64,000 nucleotides of DNA, taken from NCBI RefSeq assembly GCF_008312895.1, contig NZ_VSSP01000006.1:124001-188000 (forward strand), in the 5' to 3' direction. The translations under genes were made by a program, and so were the position numbers. The number at the start of each line of letters is the position of its first letter. Within the stretch, counting starts at the first letter, position 1. The notes under the pieces are model-generated. The model did no database searches. It was not told the DNA's origin and worked only from the letters and a program-made list of their open reading frames with translations. The DNA comes from Luteimonas suaedae (GTDB lineage Bacteria > Pseudomonadota > Gammaproteobacteria > Xanthomonadales > Xanthomonadaceae). Positions 25,267 through 34,396 of this stretch are shown piece after piece.

Positions 25267-26877
25267 ATGTCCAGGTCCAGATTCCCAACCGGCTTCGCGT
25301 TGTTCGCGGCGTCACTGCTCGCAGTCGCCACCGCCCTCGCCGCCCCGCCTGAAGGCTTCGACGCGCGCGTGCAGGAAACGATGCAGGCCCACGGTGTGCC
25401 CGGCATGGCGATCGCCATCGTCGAGGGTGGCGAGGTCGTGCTGGCCCGCGGCTATGGCGTGCGCAAGCTCGGTTCGCCGGAAAAGGTGGACGCGGACACG
25501 ATCTTCCCCACCGGCTCCACCGGCAAGGCGGTCACCGCCGCGGCGCTGGCGATCCTGGTCGACGACGGCAAGCTTGGCTGGGACGACAGGGTCATCGACC
25601 ACCTGCCGGAGTTCCGCATGCACGATGCGTGGGTGACCCGCGAGATGACCGTGCGCGACCTGCTGGTGCATCGCAGCGGCCTGGGGCTGGGCGCCGGCGA
25701 CCTGCTGTTCGTGCCGCGCACCTCGCGCAGCCGCGCCGAGGTGGTGCGCGCGTTGCGCCACATCGCCCCGGCGACCAGCTTCCGCAGCGGCTATGCCTAC
25801 GACAACATCCTCTACGTGGTCGCCGGCGAACTGGTCGCCGCGGTCAGCGGCATGCGCTGGGAGGACTTCATCCGCGAGCGCGTGTTCGCGCCGGCCGGGA
25901 TGGCGAGTTCGGTCAGCCACGAGGACGACCGCTTCGCCAATCCCAATCGCGTCCATCCGCATGCGCGCATCGACGGCCGCATGCGTGGCCTCGGCGCCCA
26001 GGAAGTGCTGCCCGAGCGCGAGGGCCTGGGCCAGGTCGCGGCGCCGGCCGGCGGGTTGTCCTCGAGCGCGAACGATCTCGCCCGCTGGCTGCAGATCCAG
26101 CTCGCCCAGGGCGCGCTGCCCGGCGACGGCGATGCGCGCCTGTACAGCGAAGCCAATGCGCGCGAGATGTGGACGCCGCAGGTGTTGACCCCGGTGCGCC
26201 AGTTCCCGCCGCCGATCGACGGGATCACGCCGCAGTTCTCGACCTATGCGCTGGGTTGGAGCGTGCAGGACTACCGCGGGGTGAAGCTGGTGCAGCATGG
26301 CGGCGCGGTGTTCGGCGTACTGACCATGGTGGTGCTGGTGCCCGACCACGACATCGGCTTCTCGCTGCAGATCAATTCCGAGGAGGTGGTGGTGCTGCGC
26401 GGGCTGATGTACGAGCTGCTCGACCACTATCTTGACGCGCCGCAGAAGGACTGGATCGCCGCCTTCGACGCGTGGAACCGGACGCGTTTCGAAGCCGGCC
26501 AGGCTGCGCTGGATGCGGCAGACGAGGGCGGGCGCAAGACCGGCAAGCCGTCATTGCCGCCGTCCGGCTACGCCGGCGCCTACGCCGATCCGTGGTACGG
26601 CCCGATCGCGATCAGCGACGAGGGCGATAGGCTGCGCATCGATTTCAGCCAGAGCCCGGGCATGGTCGGCACGCTGACGCACCACCAGTACGACACCTTC
26701 CGCGCCGACTGGGACGATCGCGCGATCGAGCCGGCCTACGTCACCTTCGCGCTCGATGCCGACGGCAAGGTCGATCGCATCACGATGAAGGCGGTGTCGC
26801 CGCTGGCGGACTTCAGCTACGACTACCAGGACCTGCTGTTTACGCCGGTGGAGGACCCTGGCTCGAAGCCCCGATAA
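25267..26877 (+). CDS. Serine hydrolase, class C beta-lactamase fold
   Basis: A 536-residue exported protein. It has a signal peptide (FALFAASLLAVATALA, cleavage before APPEG) and a beta-lactamase/D-aminopeptidase-like domain with SxxK in FPTGSTGKAVTAA, YxN in GYAYDNILYVVAGEL and HGG in VQHGGAVFGVL. A C-terminal lipocalin-like beta domain (about 430-530, GYAGAYADPWYGPIAI) is common in periplasmic members acting on D-peptides or esters. The ATG at 25267 has GAGG 12 bases upstream; the longer frame is repeat sequence. It is a second serine hydrolase of the peptide locus, distinct from the first in lacking the membrane tail. Confidence 0.82.
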   Translation: MSRSRFPTGFALFAASLLAVATALAAPPEGFDARVQETMQAHGVPGMAIAIVEGGEVVLARGYGVRKLGSPEKVDADTIFPTGSTGKAVTAAALAILVDDGKLGWDDRVIDHLPEFRMHDAWVTREMTVRDLLVHRSGLGLGAGDLLFVPRTSRSRAEVVRALRHIAPATSFRSGYAYDNILYVVAGELVAAVSGMRWEDFIRERVFAPAGMASSVSHEDDRFANPNRVHPHARIDGRMRGLGAQEVLPEREGLGQVAAPAGGLSSSANDLARWLQIQLAQGALPGDGDARLYSEANAREMWTPQVLTPVRQFPPPIDGITPQFSTYALGWSVQDYRGVKLVQHGGAVFGVLTMVVLVPDHDIGFSLQINSEEVVVLRGLMYELLDHYLDAPQKDWIAAFDAWNRTRFEAGQAALDAADEGGRKTGKPSLPPSGYAGAYADPWYGPIAISDEGDRLRIDFSQSPGMVGTLTHHQYDTFRADWDDRAIEPAYVTFALDADGKVDRITMKAVSPLADFSYDYQDLLFTPVEDPGSKPR

Positions 26878-26991
26878 ACCGTCATCCCGGCGCAGGCCGG
26901 GATCCAGTCCCGGCAAGCCATCGGGAGGCGGAATCCCGCTCCCGGGAACGTGATGTCCGGCTGCACACCCAGCGGCCCGTCCCACCAGCCG
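26878..26991. repeat. Intergenic repeat (CATCCCGG type)
   Basis: GTCATCCCGGCGCAGGCCGG begins at 26880 and forms a short hairpin (CCGGCG-CAGGCCGG), with a related GGAATCCCGCTCCCGGG at 26930-26946. It is a common interspersed intergenic element lying between convergent genes and could act as a bidirectional transcription stop. Confidence 0.45.
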
Positions 26992-27465
26992 CTAAGGCGT
27001 CGTCACGGCGCCAGGAAACCCCAGTTGCCGCCAGGCCTCGAAGATGACCACGGCCACGCAGTTGGACAGATTCAGGCTGCGGTTGTCCGGCCGCATCGGC
27101 AGCCGCAGCCGCTGTTCGGCGGGCACCGACGCCAGCACCTCGGCGGGCAGGCCGCGGGTTTCCGGACCGAACAGGAAGGCATCGCCCGCGGCGTAAGGCA
27201 CGGTGTCGTAGCGCCGGCTGTTGCGGGTGCTGAGCGCGAATAGGCGCGGCGGCCGGATCGCGGCCAGCGCGGCCGCGAGCGAATCGTGCACCTGCAGCCG
27301 CGCATACTCGTGATAGTCGAGCCCGGCCCGGCGCAGGTTGCGGTCGTCGAGATCGAAACCCAGCGGCGCGACCAGGTGCAGACGCGCGCCGGTATTGGCG
27401 CACAGGCGGATGACATTGCCGGTGTTGGGCGGGATCTCGGGCTGGTAGAGCAAGACGTCGAACAT
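26992..27465 (-). CDS. trmL: tRNA (cytidine/uridine-34-2'-O)-methyltransferase
   Basis: A 157-residue SPOUT methyltransferase. The start MFDVLLYQPEIPPNTGNVIRLCANTG is diagnostic of TrmL (YibK), and the knotted SAM site is formed by AFLFGPETRGLP (about 97-108) and RLPMRPDNRSLNLSNCVAVVIFEAWRQ (about 120-147). TrmL methylates the ribose of the wobble base of leucine tRNAs. Length matches E. coli TrmL (157). Stand-alone gene, convergent with the serine hydrolase. Confidence 0.95.
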   Translation of the reverse strand: MFDVLLYQPEIPPNTGNVIRLCANTGARLHLVAPLGFDLDDRNLRRAGLDYHEYARLQVHDSLAAALAAIRPPRLFALSTRNSRRYDTVPYAAGDAFLFGPETRGLPAEVLASVPAEQRLRLPMRPDNRSLNLSNCVAVVIFEAWRQLGFPGAVTTP

Positions 27466-27531
27466 GTCGCGATTATGGAACCTGCCCGGCCGTTGCAGGT
27501 GCAGGCCGCGCGGGCGGGCGCCCCCGCACGG

Positions 27532-28242
27532 CTACCACGCGATCGCGTCGCCTTGCCAGTCGATGAAGCGCCCGCCGTCGTCCGCTCCCAGCCCGTCGAT
27601 CTGCCGCAGCAGGCCCGCCACCGAATCGGCGGGCGCGACTTCGGCGTTCTCGCCGCCCATCTCGGTGCGCACCCATCCCGGGCTCACCGCCACCACCACG
27701 ATGCCGCGCTCGGCCAGCGCGTGCGCCAGCAGCACCGTGGCCATGTTCAGCGCCGCCTTGCTGACGGCGTAGCTGGGCGTGCCGAAGCGTTCGGTCAGGG
27801 CGATCGATCCCAGCCGAGAGGACAGGTTGACCACGCGCGCGCCGTCGCGCAGCAGCGGCGCCAGCGTCTGGGTGAGCAGGAACGGCCCGGCGGCATTGGT
27901 GCGGAAGCTGTGCTCGAGGTTGTCGGCGCCGACGTGGCCGAAGCGTTCGCCTGAATGCAGCACGCCGGCATTGTTGATCAGCAGGTCGAGATGGACGCCT
28001 TCGCCCAGCACCAGCGGCAACTCGCGCGCGAGTTCGGCGTGGGACTTCGGCGCGGTGACGTCGAGCGGCAGCACGTGCACGCGACCGGGATATTCGCCGG
28101 CCAGCGTGTTGAGCGCGGTGGCCTTGCCGGGCTGGCGGCAGGCGGCGACCACGCGGTCGCCACGGCCCAGCAACTGGCGGGTGAATTCCAGGCCGAGGCC
28201 GCGATTGGCGCCGGTCACCAGGACATGTCGGGCAGTGTTCAT
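27532..28242 (-). CDS. Short-chain dehydrogenase/reductase
   Basis: A 236-residue classical SDR. The cofactor motif is VTGANRGLGLEFT (TGxxxGxG), followed by DVTAPKSH, LLINNAGVLHSG (NNAG), the catalytic Ser in NLSSRLGSI, and YAVSKAALN (YxxxK), then SPGWVRTEMGG. The basic residue after the glycine motif (ACRQPGK) suggests NADP. Proteins with this start (RHVLVTGANRGLGLEF) resemble the C-factor/CsgA-like or sniffer-type carbonyl reductases. Substrate unknown. It is 66 bases beyond the trmL start and divergent from the M16 peptidase. Confidence 0.85.
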   Translation of the reverse strand: MNTARHVLVTGANRGLGLEFTRQLLGRGDRVVAACRQPGKATALNTLAGEYPGRVHVLPLDVTAPKSHAELARELPLVLGEGVHLDLLINNAGVLHSGERFGHVGADNLEHSFRTNAAGPFLLTQTLAPLLRDGARVVNLSSRLGSIALTERFGTPSYAVSKAALNMATVLLAHALAERGIVVVAVSPGWVRTEMGGENAEVAPADSVAGLLRQIDGLGADDGGRFIDWQGDAIAW

Positions 28243-28371
28243 GCCCGACAGTCTGCCGCAACCGGCGTTGGAGCGGCGTCATCGCCGCCACACCGGGACT
28301 TCTGGCCCGGTGCTCGGGAGCGCCGGCACGGCTAGGATGGTGGAATCGATCCGCTCGCAAGGAGAGCCCGC

Positions 28372-31281
28372 ATGCCGTCGCCGATCCTGACCGTCCTTCG
28401 CGCCCGGCCGCGCGCCGGCCTGCTGGCCGCCGTCTTCGGTGTCGTGCTGGCGACCGGCTTGGCGGGGCTGCCGGCGTCCGCCCAGCCTACCGCGGACGAG
28501 ATCGCCGTCGACGAGGCGCCCGTCGACATCGGCTTCGAGCAGTTCACCCTGCCCAACGGCCTGCGGGTGATCGTGCATACCGACCGCAAGGCGCCGATCG
28601 TCGCGGTCAACGTCTGGTACCACGTCGGCAGCAAGGACGAGCCGGCCGGGCGCAGCGGTTTCGCGCACCTGTTCGAGCACCTGATGTTCCAGAGCTCCGA
28701 ACATCACGACGGTGAATATTTCGCCCCGTTCGAACGGGTCGGCGCCACCGACATGAACGGCACCACCAACTCCGATCGCACCAACTACTTCCAGAACGTG
28801 CCGACCACCGCGCTCGACATGGCGCTGTGGATGGAGTCCGACCGCATGGGCCACCTGCTCGGCGCGATCGACCAGGCCGCGCTCGACGAGCAGCGTGGGG
28901 TGGTGCAGAACGAAAAGCGCCAAGGGCAGAACCAGCCCTACGGCCAGGTCTGGGAGGTGCTCGGCAAGGCGCTGTACCCGAAGGGGCATCCGTACCACCA
29001 CAGCACCATCGGCTCGATGAACGACCTCAACGCGGCCACGCTGGACGACGTGAAGCAGTGGTTCCGCGCCTGGTACGGCCCCAACAACGCGGTGCTGGTG
29101 CTGGCCGGCGACATCGACGTGGCCACCGCGAAGGAGAAGGTGACGCGCTATTTCGGCGACATCCCGGCCGGCCCGACCATGGCGCAGCCGCCGGTCGATG
29201 TCGCGGCGCGCACCAAGACCACCCGCAGCACGCTCGAGGACAAGGTGCCGCAGACGCGGATCTACCGGGTCTGGAACGTGGCCGAGACCGGCACCGTCGA
29301 TCTCGACCACCTGCAGCTGTTCGCGCGCGTGCTCGGCGGCAGCAAGTCCTCGCGGCTCGACCGACGCCTGTTGCACGCCGACAAGCTGGTCGACAGCGTC
29401 AGCGCCACTGCCTGGGGCTCGCAGCTCGGTTCGAACTTCATGATCATGGCCAACGTGCGCGAGGGCGTGGACGCCGCGGCGGTCGAGGCGGCGATCGACG
29501 AGGAGCTGGCGCGGCTCATCGCCGAAGGCCCGAGCGCCGAGGAACTGACCCAGGCGCAGACCGTGGTCCGCGCCGGCTTCATCCGCGGCATCGAACGCAT
29601 CGGCGGTTTCGGCGGCAAGGCCGACGCCCTGGCCGAATGCGCGGTGTACGAACAGGACCCGGGGTGCTTCCGCACCTCGCTGGCCAACATCGCCGCCGCC
29701 GCCCCGGCCGATGTCGCCGCGGCGGGCCGCAAATGGCTGTCCCGAGGCGATCACGTGTTGACCGTGGTGCCGGGCGAGCGCCGCGAGATTCCGGAAGACC
29801 CGGCGGTGACGCCGGCACCGTTCGATCTGCCCGAACCCGATCCGCGCTACACCACCGTGCCCAGCCCGGTCGATCGCAGCCAGGGTGTGCCGCGGACCGG
29901 GACGTTCCCCGAACTGAAGTTCCCGGAGCTGCAGCGCGCGACGCTCGGCAACGGCACCCGGCTGATCCTGGCCGAACGCCACGACGTGCCGGTGGTGCAG
30001 CTCAGCTACGAGTTCCAGGGCGGCTACAGCGCCGACCAGGGGCGCCGGCTCGGCACCTCCGGCTTCACCATGGCGATGCTCGGCGAGGGCGCGGGCGAGC
30101 TGGACGCACTGGCGTTCGCCGACCGCGCCGAATCGCTGGGCGCCAGCATCGGTGCCGGCGCCGCGCTCGACGGCGGCAACGCCTACCTGTCGGCACTGAA
30201 GGAGAACCTCGATCCGTCGCTGGCGCTGTTCGCCGACATGGTGCGCGCGCCGCGCTTCGACCAGAACGAGATCGATCGGGTCGAGGCGACCTGGATCGCC
30301 GGCATCCGCCAGGAGAAGGCGCGGCCCAACGGCGCCGCGCTGCGGGTGCTGCCGCCGCTGCTGTATGGCGACGATCATCCCTACGGGATTCCCTTCAGCG
30401 GCTCCGGCACCGAAGCGTCGGTGACGGCATTGACGCGCGACGACCTGGTCGCCTTCCATCGCGACTGGGTGCGGCCGGAAGGCGCCACCCTGATCGTGGT
30501 CGGCGACACCACGCTCGACGAGATCGTGCCGGTGCTCGAGCGCCATTTCGGCGACTGGCGCGGCGCCGGGGAGATACCCCCGGTGCCGGAAGTCGGCAAT
30601 GTCGAGCGCCCCGATGGCACGCGCGTGTTCCTGATCGACCAGCCCGGCGCGGTGCAGGCCAACCTCTTCGTCGGCCAGGTGGTGCCGTCGACGCGCGATC
30701 CCGGCGCGACCCGCTTCGACATCGCCAACGCGGTGCTCGGCGGCACCTTCTCCTCGCGGTTGAACATGAACCTGCGCGAGGACAAACACTGGGCCTACGG
30801 CGCCTACAGCTTCACCTCCGGCGCGGTCGGCCCGCGGCCCTGGCTGGCGTTCTCGCCGGTGCAGATCGACAAGACGGTGGAGTCGTTGCAGGAGCTCCGC
30901 CGCGAGATCGCCGACTACGCCGGCGGCGCCGCGCCGCCCACCGCCGAGGAGGTGGAGAAGATTCGGGCGCAGGAAATCCGCGGGCTGCCCGGGTCCTACG
31001 AGACCGCGCGTGCGGTGCTGTCGGAGATCGGCGGCATCGTCCGCTTCGGCCGCCCGGACGACTACGTGTTCCGGCGCCGCGCCGAGATCGAGGCGCTGAC
31101 CCCGGCGCAGGTCGGCGCCGCCGCCGGCGTCATCGATCCCGATGCCCTGACCTGGGTGGTGGTCGGGGACCTGAAGCAGATCGAGCAGCCGATCCGCGAT
31201 CTGGACCTGGGCGCGGTGTCGATCGTCGATGCCGACGGCAATCCGGTGATTCCTGATGGCGGCGGCGAGGCCGGGCACTGA
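28372..31281 (+). CDS. Periplasmic M16 zinc metallopeptidase
   Basis: A 969-residue protein with an N-terminal signal peptide (LLAAVFGVVLATGLAGLPASA). Two tandem M16 repeats follow. The first has the inverted zinc motif FAHLFEHLMFQ (HxxEH) and the downstream Glu region ALDEQRGVVQNEKR; the second repeat (from about residue 520) lacks HxxEH, as is usual. The layout matches pitrilysin-like exported peptidases that degrade peptides in a closed chamber. AAGGAGAG lies 6 bases before the ATG at 28372. It is a single gene; a role in peptide degradation could complement the upstream peptide locus. Confidence 0.9.
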   Translation: MPSPILTVLRARPRAGLLAAVFGVVLATGLAGLPASAQPTADEIAVDEAPVDIGFEQFTLPNGLRVIVHTDRKAPIVAVNVWYHVGSKDEPAGRSGFAHLFEHLMFQSSEHHDGEYFAPFERVGATDMNGTTNSDRTNYFQNVPTTALDMALWMESDRMGHLLGAIDQAALDEQRGVVQNEKRQGQNQPYGQVWEVLGKALYPKGHPYHHSTIGSMNDLNAATLDDVKQWFRAWYGPNNAVLVLAGDIDVATAKEKVTRYFGDIPAGPTMAQPPVDVAARTKTTRSTLEDKVPQTRIYRVWNVAETGTVDLDHLQLFARVLGGSKSSRLDRRLLHADKLVDSVSATAWGSQLGSNFMIMANVREGVDAAAVEAAIDEELARLIAEGPSAEELTQAQTVVRAGFIRGIERIGGFGGKADALAECAVYEQDPGCFRTSLANIAAAAPADVAAAGRKWLSRGDHVLTVVPGERREIPEDPAVTPAPFDLPEPDPRYTTVPSPVDRSQGVPRTGTFPELKFPELQRATLGNGTRLILAERHDVPVVQLSYEFQGGYSADQGRRLGTSGFTMAMLGEGAGELDALAFADRAESLGASIGAGAALDGGNAYLSALKENLDPSLALFADMVRAPRFDQNEIDRVEATWIAGIRQEKARPNGAALRVLPPLLYGDDHPYGIPFSGSGTEASVTALTRDDLVAFHRDWVRPEGATLIVVGDTTLDEIVPVLERHFGDWRGAGEIPPVPEVGNVERPDGTRVFLIDQPGAVQANLFVGQVVPSTRDPGATRFDIANAVLGGTFSSRLNMNLREDKHWAYGAYSFTSGAVGPRPWLAFSPVQIDKTVESLQELRREIADYAGGAAPPTAEEVEKIRAQEIRGLPGSYETARAVLSEIGGIVRFGRPDDYVFRRRAEIEALTPAQVGAAAGVIDPDALTWVVVGDLKQIEQPIRDLDLGAVSIVDADGNPVIPDGGGEAGH

Positions 31282-31689
31282 CGCGCTGGCTTCCGCCTGC
31301 GAGCGCCTGAAGGAATCAGGGATTTCCGCTGTGGGAGCGACGAAACGGACGTAGCGCGTTAGCGGCGAAGCCGGCCCGAAGAGTCTGCCCCGTATTCGGT
31401 ATGGGATGAGCCGCGCAGTGGCGAGTCGGGTCACACGAATCAGAAGTTCTTTTGTGGGGGCGACGGAAGTCGCGACCCCGCGCCTCCGGAAAGCCGTCGC
31501 GACTTCCGTCGCTCCCACATTAAGGAAGCTATGGACAATCCCCCGGATGTGCCGGGGCCGCATGCATCCGCGATTGCGCCAGCGCTCCCGCGGACCAATC
31601 TCCATGAACGCATCGGTCGAGCGGCAGTTGCCGCCGGCGCGGCGGGCGCGCACTATGCCTGCCGACCTCGATAGCGAGCGAGTCACCAC
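31282..31689. repeat. Intergenic region with GTGGGAGCGAC repeat pair
   Basis: About 400 bases without a gene. TGTGGGGGCGACGGAAGTCGCGACCCC-type element at 31453-31479 is followed by an inverted copy at 31496-31520 (GTCGCGACTTCC to CTCCCACAT). A related partial copy, GTGGGAGCGACGAAACGGAC, lies near 31331. Related single copies occur at 50743-50767 and 53122-53146. The rest shows no gene or promoter that I can support. Confidence 0.65.
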
Positions 31690-31998
31690 ATGCGCCTGCC
31701 CCTCCTGCTTGCCCTGATGCTGACCGCCACCGCCTGCACCTGGGTGCACATGGCGCCCGGCGCCAGCGCCGTGCGGGTGGCGTCCGCGGCGCCGACCGGC
31801 TGCGAGAAGCGCGGCGAGGTCGAAGTCTCGGTCAAGCACAGCATCGCCTTCGTCGAGCGCAACCCGTTGCGGGTGCGCGATGAACTGGAGACCCTGGCCC
31901 GCAACGAGGCCCCGGGGCTCGGTGCCGACACCGTGCACCCGCTGTCGGAGCCGGTGCGCGGCAGCCAGCGCTTCGCCGCCTGGCGCTGTGGCGGCTAA
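31690..31998 (+). CDS. DUF4156-type small lipoprotein
   Basis: A 102-residue lipoprotein. The signal ends LMLTATACTW, giving a lipobox with Cys16 as the acylated residue. The rest (VRVASAAPTGCEKRGEVEVSV through ELETLARNEAPGLGADTV) matches the DUF4156 family of small envelope lipoproteins of unknown role. Two cysteines in the mature part (CEKRGE and the near-terminal WRCGG) could form a disulfide. No strong binding site is seen before the ATG. Confidence 0.78.
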   Translation: MRLPLLLALMLTATACTWVHMAPGASAVRVASAAPTGCEKRGEVEVSVKHSIAFVERNPLRVRDELETLARNEAPGLGADTVHPLSEPVRGSQRFAAWRCGG

Positions 31999-32273
31999 TC
32001 GGCCTGCCGGTCCGGCACGCGCGCCGGCGACGCATCGTTCCGGCCAAGAGGGCCCCTGAACAGTTCAGAGATTCCGCAAACCAGGAAGGTCTGCGGGCGC
32101 GCGTCCGGACGTGGGCCGGATGCGCAACGTCTGGACAAGTCCGCGGATGGACAGGTCCAGACCTTCTCTGGAGCGCTCCGTGACCGCCCGGGCCGCCGGT
32201 CGGCCCGCGAAAATGCGTGGCAGGCCGGAAGCCGGTACTCTATGCGCCCTTTTGCCCAACCGGTGGCCAGCCC

Positions 32274-33290
32274 ATGCTGTTCCAACACGTCGCCATCGCC
32301 GGCCTCGCGCACATCGATGCCCCGCGACGACTCTCGACCGATGAGATCAATGCAAGGCTGAAGCCTACGCTGGACCGGCTGAAGATCCGTACCGACGTGC
32401 TCAAGGACATCGCCGGCATCCACGCCCGGCGCCTGTGGGACGACGAGGTGCAGGCCTCCGACGCGGCGACGCTCGCAGGGGTCAAGGCGCTGGCGGATGC
32501 CGGCATCGATCCGGCCAGGGTCGGCCTGCTGGTCAACACTTCGGTCAGCCGCGACTTCCTCGAGCCGTCCACCGCCAGCATCGTCAGCGGCAACCTCGGC
32601 CTGTCGGACACCTGCCAGAATTTCGACGTCGCCAACGCCTGCCTGGCGTTCCTCAACGGCATGGACATCGCCAGCCGCATGATCGAGCGCGGCGAGATCG
32701 ACTACGCCCTGGTGGTCGACGGTGAGACCGCCAACCAGGCGTACGACAAGACCCTCGAACGCCTGCTGCATCCCGACGTCACCGCCGAGCAGTTCCGCAA
32801 CGAGATGGCCACGCTCACCCTGGGCTGCGGCGCCGCCGGCATGGTGCTGGCGCGGGCCGAGCTGGCCCCGGGCGCGCCACGCTACCGCGGCGGCGTCACC
32901 CGCGCCGCGACCGAATGGAACAGCCTGTGCCGCGGCAACCTCGACCGCATGGTCACCGACACCCGCACGCTGCTGATCGAAGGCATGAAGCTGGCGCAGA
33001 AGACCTTCATCGCCGCGAAGATCGCGCTCGGCTGGGCAGTGGAGGAACTGGACGAGTTCGTCATCCACCAGGTCAGCAAAGTGCACACCGCGGCCTTCAT
33101 CAAGGCCTTCGGCATCGATCCGGCCAAGGTCATGACCATCTTCGGCGAGCACGGCAACATCGGCCCGGCCTCGGTGCCGATCGTGCTCAGCAAGCTGCGC
33201 GAGATGGGCCGCCTGAAGAAGGGCGACCGGGTGGCGCTGCTCGGCATCGGTTCGGGCCTGAACTGCTCGATGGCCGAGGTGGTCTGGTAG
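32274..33290 (+). CDS. oleA: OleA, acyl-CoA head-to-head condensing enzyme
   Basis: A 338-residue thiolase-superfamily enzyme that condenses two fatty acyl-CoAs into a 2-alkyl-3-ketoalkanoic acid, the first step of long-chain olefin synthesis. The start MLFQHVAIAGLAHIDAP is that of Xanthomonas OleA. The active-site set is complete: Cys123 (VANACLAF), His265 (FVIHQVS), Asn295 (GEHGNIGPAS) and Glu97 (RDFLEPST), equivalent to Cys143, His285, Asn315 and Glu117 in the tagged-protein numbering of the published enzyme. The ATG at 32274 fits the homologue's start. The other ole genes lie 2.4-8 kb downstream on the same strand, separated by oppositely oriented genes. Confidence 0.96.
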   Translation: MLFQHVAIAGLAHIDAPRRLSTDEINARLKPTLDRLKIRTDVLKDIAGIHARRLWDDEVQASDAATLAGVKALADAGIDPARVGLLVNTSVSRDFLEPSTASIVSGNLGLSDTCQNFDVANACLAFLNGMDIASRMIERGEIDYALVVDGETANQAYDKTLERLLHPDVTAEQFRNEMATLTLGCGAAGMVLARAELAPGAPRYRGGVTRAATEWNSLCRGNLDRMVTDTRTLLIEGMKLAQKTFIAAKIALGWAVEELDEFVIHQVSKVHTAAFIKAFGIDPAKVMTIFGEHGNIGPASVPIVLSKLREMGRLKKGDRVALLGIGSGLNCSMAEVVW

Positions 33291-33319
33291 ACCCGTGCGC
33301 CTCTCCCTCGGGGAGGCGC

Positions 33320-33436
33320 TCATGCGGCCAGTGCGAGTAGCGGCCCCGTCGGGTCGATGCCCAGCAACTCACCGTCGCGCTCGAACTCCCACAGCGGCAT
33401 CGCATCGCTGGTGAATCGGCCGCGCAGGAAGGCCTG
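33320..33436 (-). pseudogene. LysR-type regulator C-terminal remnant
   Basis: Read leftward, 38 codons before a TGA at 33320-33322 give FLRGRFTSDAMPLWEFERDG and then ELLGIDPTGPLLALAA. The pattern W-E-F-E-R-D-G followed by a xxPxGPL strand is typical of the end of a LysR effector domain. Upstream it runs directly into the metallo-hydrolase gene in another frame, so nothing else of the regulator is left. I read it as the tail of a deleted lysR gene between oleA and oleB. Confidence 0.5.
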
Positions 33437-33445
33437 CGAACGGGC

Positions 33446-34396
33446 TCATTGCTCCGGCGCCCAGGCGAAGCTTTCCCCCTGGCGGCGTATATGGCCCAGG
33501 CCCGGGAAGGGGAAGTGAACGGCGTAGACGCGCAGATGCTGGTCGGCGGCGTGCTGCAACAGGGCGCGACGGCTGGCCTGGGCGGTGGGGGCATCTGTGT
33601 CGTAGGCGATGGTCCACTCGGGTCGCTGGACCGAAATCACATGGTGGTGCGCCGCATCGCCGATGTAGAGCAGGCGTTCGTCGCCCGAGGCGATCTCGTA
33701 GGCGCTATGGCCCGGCGTGTGGCCATCGACCGCGACCGCCGTGACCAGGCCGGGCAGGATGACGGCGCCGGGCTCGAACGCCACGACCTTCGGCGCGGCT
33801 GCGGACACCAGGTCGGCGGAGGCGCCATCGGCCTGGAGGCTCTCCCATTTGGGCGCCGCAACGTGGATGGCGGCGTTGGGAAAAGCAAGCGCGCCATCGG
33901 ACAGCAGCAGGCCGCCGACGTGGTCCGGATGACCATGCGAGATGAAAATGTCGGTGACCTGGGACGGCTCGATGCCGGCGGTGCGCAACGAAGCCGGCAG
34001 GCGGCCGGCCTCGGCGAACGAGGCGTCGGCCGCACCGGTATCGAACAGCAGCACCCGTGGCCCGCTCCGGACCAGCAGCGGCTGGATGCTGAGGTGGAGG
34101 GTATCGGTCGGCTGACCGGCGGCGGCGAGCACCGCGGACACCTCCTCGGTCGGCAGGCCTACGCCGAAGGTCTTGCCGTCATTGGCGGCGTCGATGTCGC
34201 CGTCCTTCAGGGCTGCTGCCTCCAGGGCGCCGATCTTGAAGCGGAAAATGTCCGGACTCGGGGAAGCGTCCGGACGCTCGGCAGGCGGCGCAACCGGCGA
34301 CGCAATTTCCTGGGTGCGCTGGCCTTCCGAACAGGCCGAAAGGAGCATCGCAACAACCAGAGCGGCGAGCCGGGCAAAGGCTTTGGTGCGGGTCAT
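33446..34396 (-). CDS. Lipoprotein metallo-beta-lactamase-fold hydrolase
   Basis: A 316-residue protein with a lipoprotein signal (LAALVVAMLLSACSEG, acylated Cys about residue 22). The metallo-beta-lactamase fold is shown by LLFDTGAAD, the zinc motif FISHGHPDHVGG, then DGHTPGHSAYEI and YIGDAAHHHVIS supplying the remaining ligands. It resembles the AHL-lactonase/glyoxalase-II-like branch of exported hydrolases rather than true beta-lactamases. The ATG at 34396 matches the start of the signal; a longer frame upstream is arginine-rich. It lies between oleA and oleB on the opposite strand; a role in olefin synthesis is not known. Confidence 0.82.
   Translation of the reverse strand: MTRTKAFARLAALVVAMLLSACSEGQRTQEIASPVAPPAERPDASPSPDIFRFKIGALEAAALKDGDIDAANDGKTFGVGLPTEEVSAVLAAAGQPTDTLHLSIQPLLVRSGPRVLLFDTGAADASFAEAGRLPASLRTAGIEPSQVTDIFISHGHPDHVGGLLLSDGALAFPNAAIHVAAPKWESLQADGASADLVSAAAPKVVAFEPGAVILPGLVTAVAVDGHTPGHSAYEIASGDERLLYIGDAAHHHVISVQRPEWTIAYDTDAPTAQASRRALLQHAADQHLRVYAVHFPFPGLGHIRRQGESFAWAPEQ

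Noticed and set aside
28279..31938. Very long leftward open frame (1219 codons) opposite the M16 gene
   Set aside because: It is antisense to a well-supported peptidase gene; long shadow frames are expected at this GC content, and its text is His/Arg/Val repeats without a domain.
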